Shown piece by piece: positions 22,452 to 24,349 of a stretch of DNA of 24,349 nt. The first letter of the stretch is position 1. Each line of letters starts with the position of its first letter. A model generated the notes under the pieces. The model saw nothing but the letters and a program-made list of their open reading frames with translations. It had not been told where the DNA came from and ran no database searches. The translations under genes were made by a program, and so were the position numbers. This DNA is from Actinomycetes bacterium (GTDB lineage Bacteria > Actinomycetota > CALGFH01), in contig JASLIH010000473.1 in assembly GCA_030152105.1 (NCBI GenBank), positions 1 through 24,349 of the forward strand, in the 5' to 3' direction.

Positions 22452-22892
22452 ATGGCGACGAAGCTCTGGCATGTCCCGGTACGGCTGGCGACCGGCGCCA
22501 TCATCGTCGACCAGGGTCTGCAGAAGCTGGGCGCCGACGAGGACACCGCCACGTGGCTCCACGGCGAGGCCGTCCGGGCCTTTCCCCAGTTCGCCGACAT
22601 GGACCCCAAGGACTTCGTCCGGCTGCTGTCGGCCGGCGAGATCGCCCTGGGGGCGGCGCTGCTGGGCATCGGGTTCGTCCCCTCCAGCCTGGCCGGTGTC
22701 GGGCTCAGCATCTTCGGGGGCTCCCTGACCCGGCTCTACCTGACCGCCCCGGGCACGCGCCGGGAGGGCACCGTCGCCCCCAGCCAGCAGGGCGTCGGCC
22801 TGGCCAAGGACTCCTGGATGCTGGCCATCGGCCTGGCCCTGGTGCTGGACTCGCTGTTCGGCTCCGGCCGCCGCGGGCGCAAGAAGTCCTAG
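22452..22892 (+). CDS. DoxX-like small integral membrane protein
   Basis: The 146-residue protein resembles the DoxX family: VRLATGAIIVDQGLQKLG (10-27) matches the first helix and its 'G..f...G..Kl' pattern, with further helices at about 57-75, 78-96 and 119-136 and a basic C-terminus (GRRGRKKS). DoxX proteins are four-helix membrane proteins of poorly known, often redox-related function. GAGGAGGG at 22438-22445 supports the ATG at 22452; the upstream in-frame ATG at 22425 has no such signal. It diverges from the binding-protein gene across a region with three inverted repeats. Confidence 0.78.
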   Translation: MATKLWHVPVRLATGAIIVDQGLQKLGADEDTATWLHGEAVRAFPQFADMDPKDFVRLLSAGEIALGAALLGIGFVPSSLAGVGLSIFGGSLTRLYLTAPGTRREGTVAPSQQGVGLAKDSWMLAIGLALVLDSLFGSGRRGRKKS

Positions 22893-22935
22893 CGGCCCCA
22901 GGGGTGCCGGCCGGTTTTGTGATAGCTCTGGCGTC

Positions 22936-24349
22936 ATGCGAGTACTGGCGGTGGTGGCCGCGGTGAGCCTGGCCGTGGCGGCGCCGGCGGCCGGCGCGCC
23001 GTCGCTGGCCTCCTCCGGGTGCCCGCTGTTCCCGGCCGACAACGTCTGGCACGCCGAGGTGTCGCGGCTGCCGGTGCACCCCCGGTCGGGGGCCTATCTG
23101 GCCTCCATGGGGACCGGGGCCGGCATCCACGCCGACTTCGGCTCCGGGACCTGGGAGGGCGGGCCGATCGGGATCCCCTACACGGTCGTTCCGGCCGGCC
23201 AGGCCCGGGTGCCGGTCCGGTTCGCCTACGACGGCGAGAGCGACCCGGGGCCCTACCCGATCCCCCCGGACGCGCCGGTCGAGGGCGGCCCCGACGCCGC
23301 CGGGGACCGCCATGTGCTGGTCGTCGAGGCCGGCAGCTGCCGGCTGTACGAGCTGTTCGACGCCCACCGCGACGGCGGCGGCTGGCGGGCCGGGTCGGGG
23401 GCGGTGTGGGACCTGCGCGCCAACCGGCTGCGACCGGCCGGCTGGACCTCGGCCGACGCCGCCGGCCTGCCGATCCTGGCCGGGCTGGTCCGCTACGAGG
23501 AGGTGGCCAGGGGCCGGATCGACCATGCGATCCGGGTCACCGTCGACCGCAGCCAGGCCAGCTACCTGTGGCCGGCCCGCCACCAGGCCGGGCAGGGCGG
23601 CGCGGCGCTGCCGCCGATGGGGCTGCGGCTGCGGCTCAAGGCCGGGGTCGACATCGGCGGGTTCCCCGGCCAGGCCAGAGTGATCCTGCAGGCCATGCGG
23701 ACCTATGGGCTGGTGGTGGCGGACAACGGCTCCTCGGGGTTCATCGGCGGCGTGCCCGACGAGCGCTGGGACAACGACGCCCTCCACCAGCTCGGGCGGG
23801 TCACCCTGGCCGACTTCGAGGCCGTCGACACCACCCCGCTGCGGATCTCGGGGGCCTCGGCCGCCTTCCGGGGCGCTCCCCGAGCCGCCCCGGCCCGCCC
23901 GGCCACCACCCGCCGCGCACGGCCCGCCCCGGCCCTGCTGCCCGGGGTCGGCCGCCGCTCGTTCATGCCCGAGCCCGGGTTCCCGCCGGCGTCCGCCGAG
24001 GCCGCCCCGGCCGCGGACCCGGCCCTGAATCCGGGCCCGGCCGCCGCCCGCACCGACGACCCGAACGGTTCGGGGTTCCCGGCGCTGCTCCCCCAGATCC
24101 TGGCCGTCGCCCTCGGCCTGGTCGCCGCCGCCCTGGCCTTGCGCCAGGTCGCCCTGCGCACCCGCGGCCGCCATCCCCCTGCCGGCCGCCACGCCACTGG
24201 TGGCCGCCACGCCCGCACCGGCACCGCGCCCGGCCAGGACCAGACCACCCCCGCCCCGCCCGACCTCGACCCGCGACAGGTCCCGCCCGAACCTGGACGC
24301 GCGGGCGCTCCGGCGGCCGGCCACTCATGGCCGCCGCGAGCCCGCGCGT
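22936..24349 (+). CDS. Secreted, membrane-anchored protein with an unrecognised conserved domain (3' end outside window)
   Basis: At least 471 residues; the frame is open to the window edge. Order: signal peptide (MRVLAVVAAVSLAVAAPAAGA, likely cut after about 21), an extracellular domain of about 265 residues starting CPLFPADNVWH, a Pro/Ala/Arg-rich linker (about 312-375), a membrane helix (about 380-406, LLPQILAVALGLVAAALAL), then a basic tail with repeated G-R-H units and a Pro-rich end. The domain contains PYPIPPDAPVEGG, AGDRHVLVVEAGSC, WDLRANRLRPAGWTSADAAG and VADNGSSGFIGGVPDERW; two cysteines may pair. I know this pattern as a recurrent domain of unknown function in secreted bacterial proteins but cannot name it. 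ATG 22936 has no strong ribosome-binding site. Confidence 0.75.
   Translation, partial: MRVLAVVAAVSLAVAAPAAGAPSLASSGCPLFPADNVWHAEVSRLPVHPRSGAYLASMGTGAGIHADFGSGTWEGGPIGIPYTVVPAGQARVPVRFAYDGESDPGPYPIPPDAPVEGGPDAAGDRHVLVVEAGSCRLYELFDAHRDGGGWRAGSGAVWDLRANRLRPAGWTSADAAGLPILAGLVRYEEVARGRIDHAIRVTVDRSQASYLWPARHQAGQGGAALPPMGLRLRLKAGVDIGGFPGQARVILQAMRTYGLVVADNGSSGFIGGVPDERWDNDALHQLGRVTLADFEAVDTTPLRISGASAAFRGAPRAAPARPATTRRARPAPALLPGVGRRSFMPEPGFPPASAEAAPAADPALNPGPAAARTDDPNGSGFPALLPQILAVALGLVAAALALRQVALRTRGRHPPAGRHATGGRHARTGTAPGQDQTTPAPPDLDPRQVPPEPGRAGAPAAGHSWPPRARA

Noticed and set aside
22893..22919. CCGGCCGG followed by TTTT as an intrinsic terminator after the DoxX-like gene
   Set aside because: The palindrome has no loop to form a stable hairpin and the T-run is only four bases.

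Overview
This window is very GC-rich DNA with dense GCC/CTG/GTC codon use, frequent GTG starts, and same-strand genes joined by ATGA or GTGA overlaps. Together with the gene families present (a UPF0309-like SIS protein, a GntR/UTRA regulator with a GTCTAGAC-type operator, an OtrA-like ribosomal protection protein, a CBS-containing M50 protease) this points to an actinomycete-type bacterium (Actinomycetota). I cannot name a genus. No tRNA, rRNA, CRISPR array, insertion sequence or integrase is visible.

Region 1 (1-12000) is a carbohydrate import and catabolism locus. A rightward set (end of an unidentified gene, SDR dehydrogenase, DeoC-type aldolase, ROK kinase) converges on a leftward GntR/UTRA regulator. 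Divergent from that regulator runs a seven-gene operon: SIS-domain sugar isomerase-like protein, ribose-type lipoprotein substrate-binding protein, two-domain ABC ATPase, two permeases, a Gfo/Idh/MocA oxidoreductase and a TIM-barrel sugar isomerase/epimerase. A second Gfo/Idh/MocA oxidoreductase converges on the operon end. The same palindrome (core TGTCTAGACA) lies at the divergent regulator/SIS promoter and upstream of the second oxidoreductase, so a two-site local regulon is likely. Import, oxidation/epimerisation, phosphorylation and aldol cleavage can be read from the families, but the substrate cannot.

Region 2 (12054-18685) holds a Tet(M)/OtrA-type ribosomal protection GTPase, a small VOC protein, a small membrane protein, a CYTH-like protein, two different SAM-methyltransferase-fold proteins and a site-2-type protease with CBS domains that has a CsoR/RcnR-like palindrome upstream.

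Region 3 (18849-24349) holds a phytoene-dehydrogenase/PYROXD2-like FAD oxidoreductase, the decayed remains of two sugar permease genes downstream of an intact MalE/UgpB-type lipoprotein, a DoxX-like membrane protein, and a secreted, membrane-anchored protein of unknown function that runs off the right edge.

The strongest observations are the overlapping, apparently leaderless divergent promoters carrying the operator; the second copy of that operator; the deletion-scarred permease remnant; and three convergent gene pairs that each overlap by exactly the tetranucleotide CTAG. The only stretch over 300 bases without an intact gene is 20457-20856, which holds the permease remnant.
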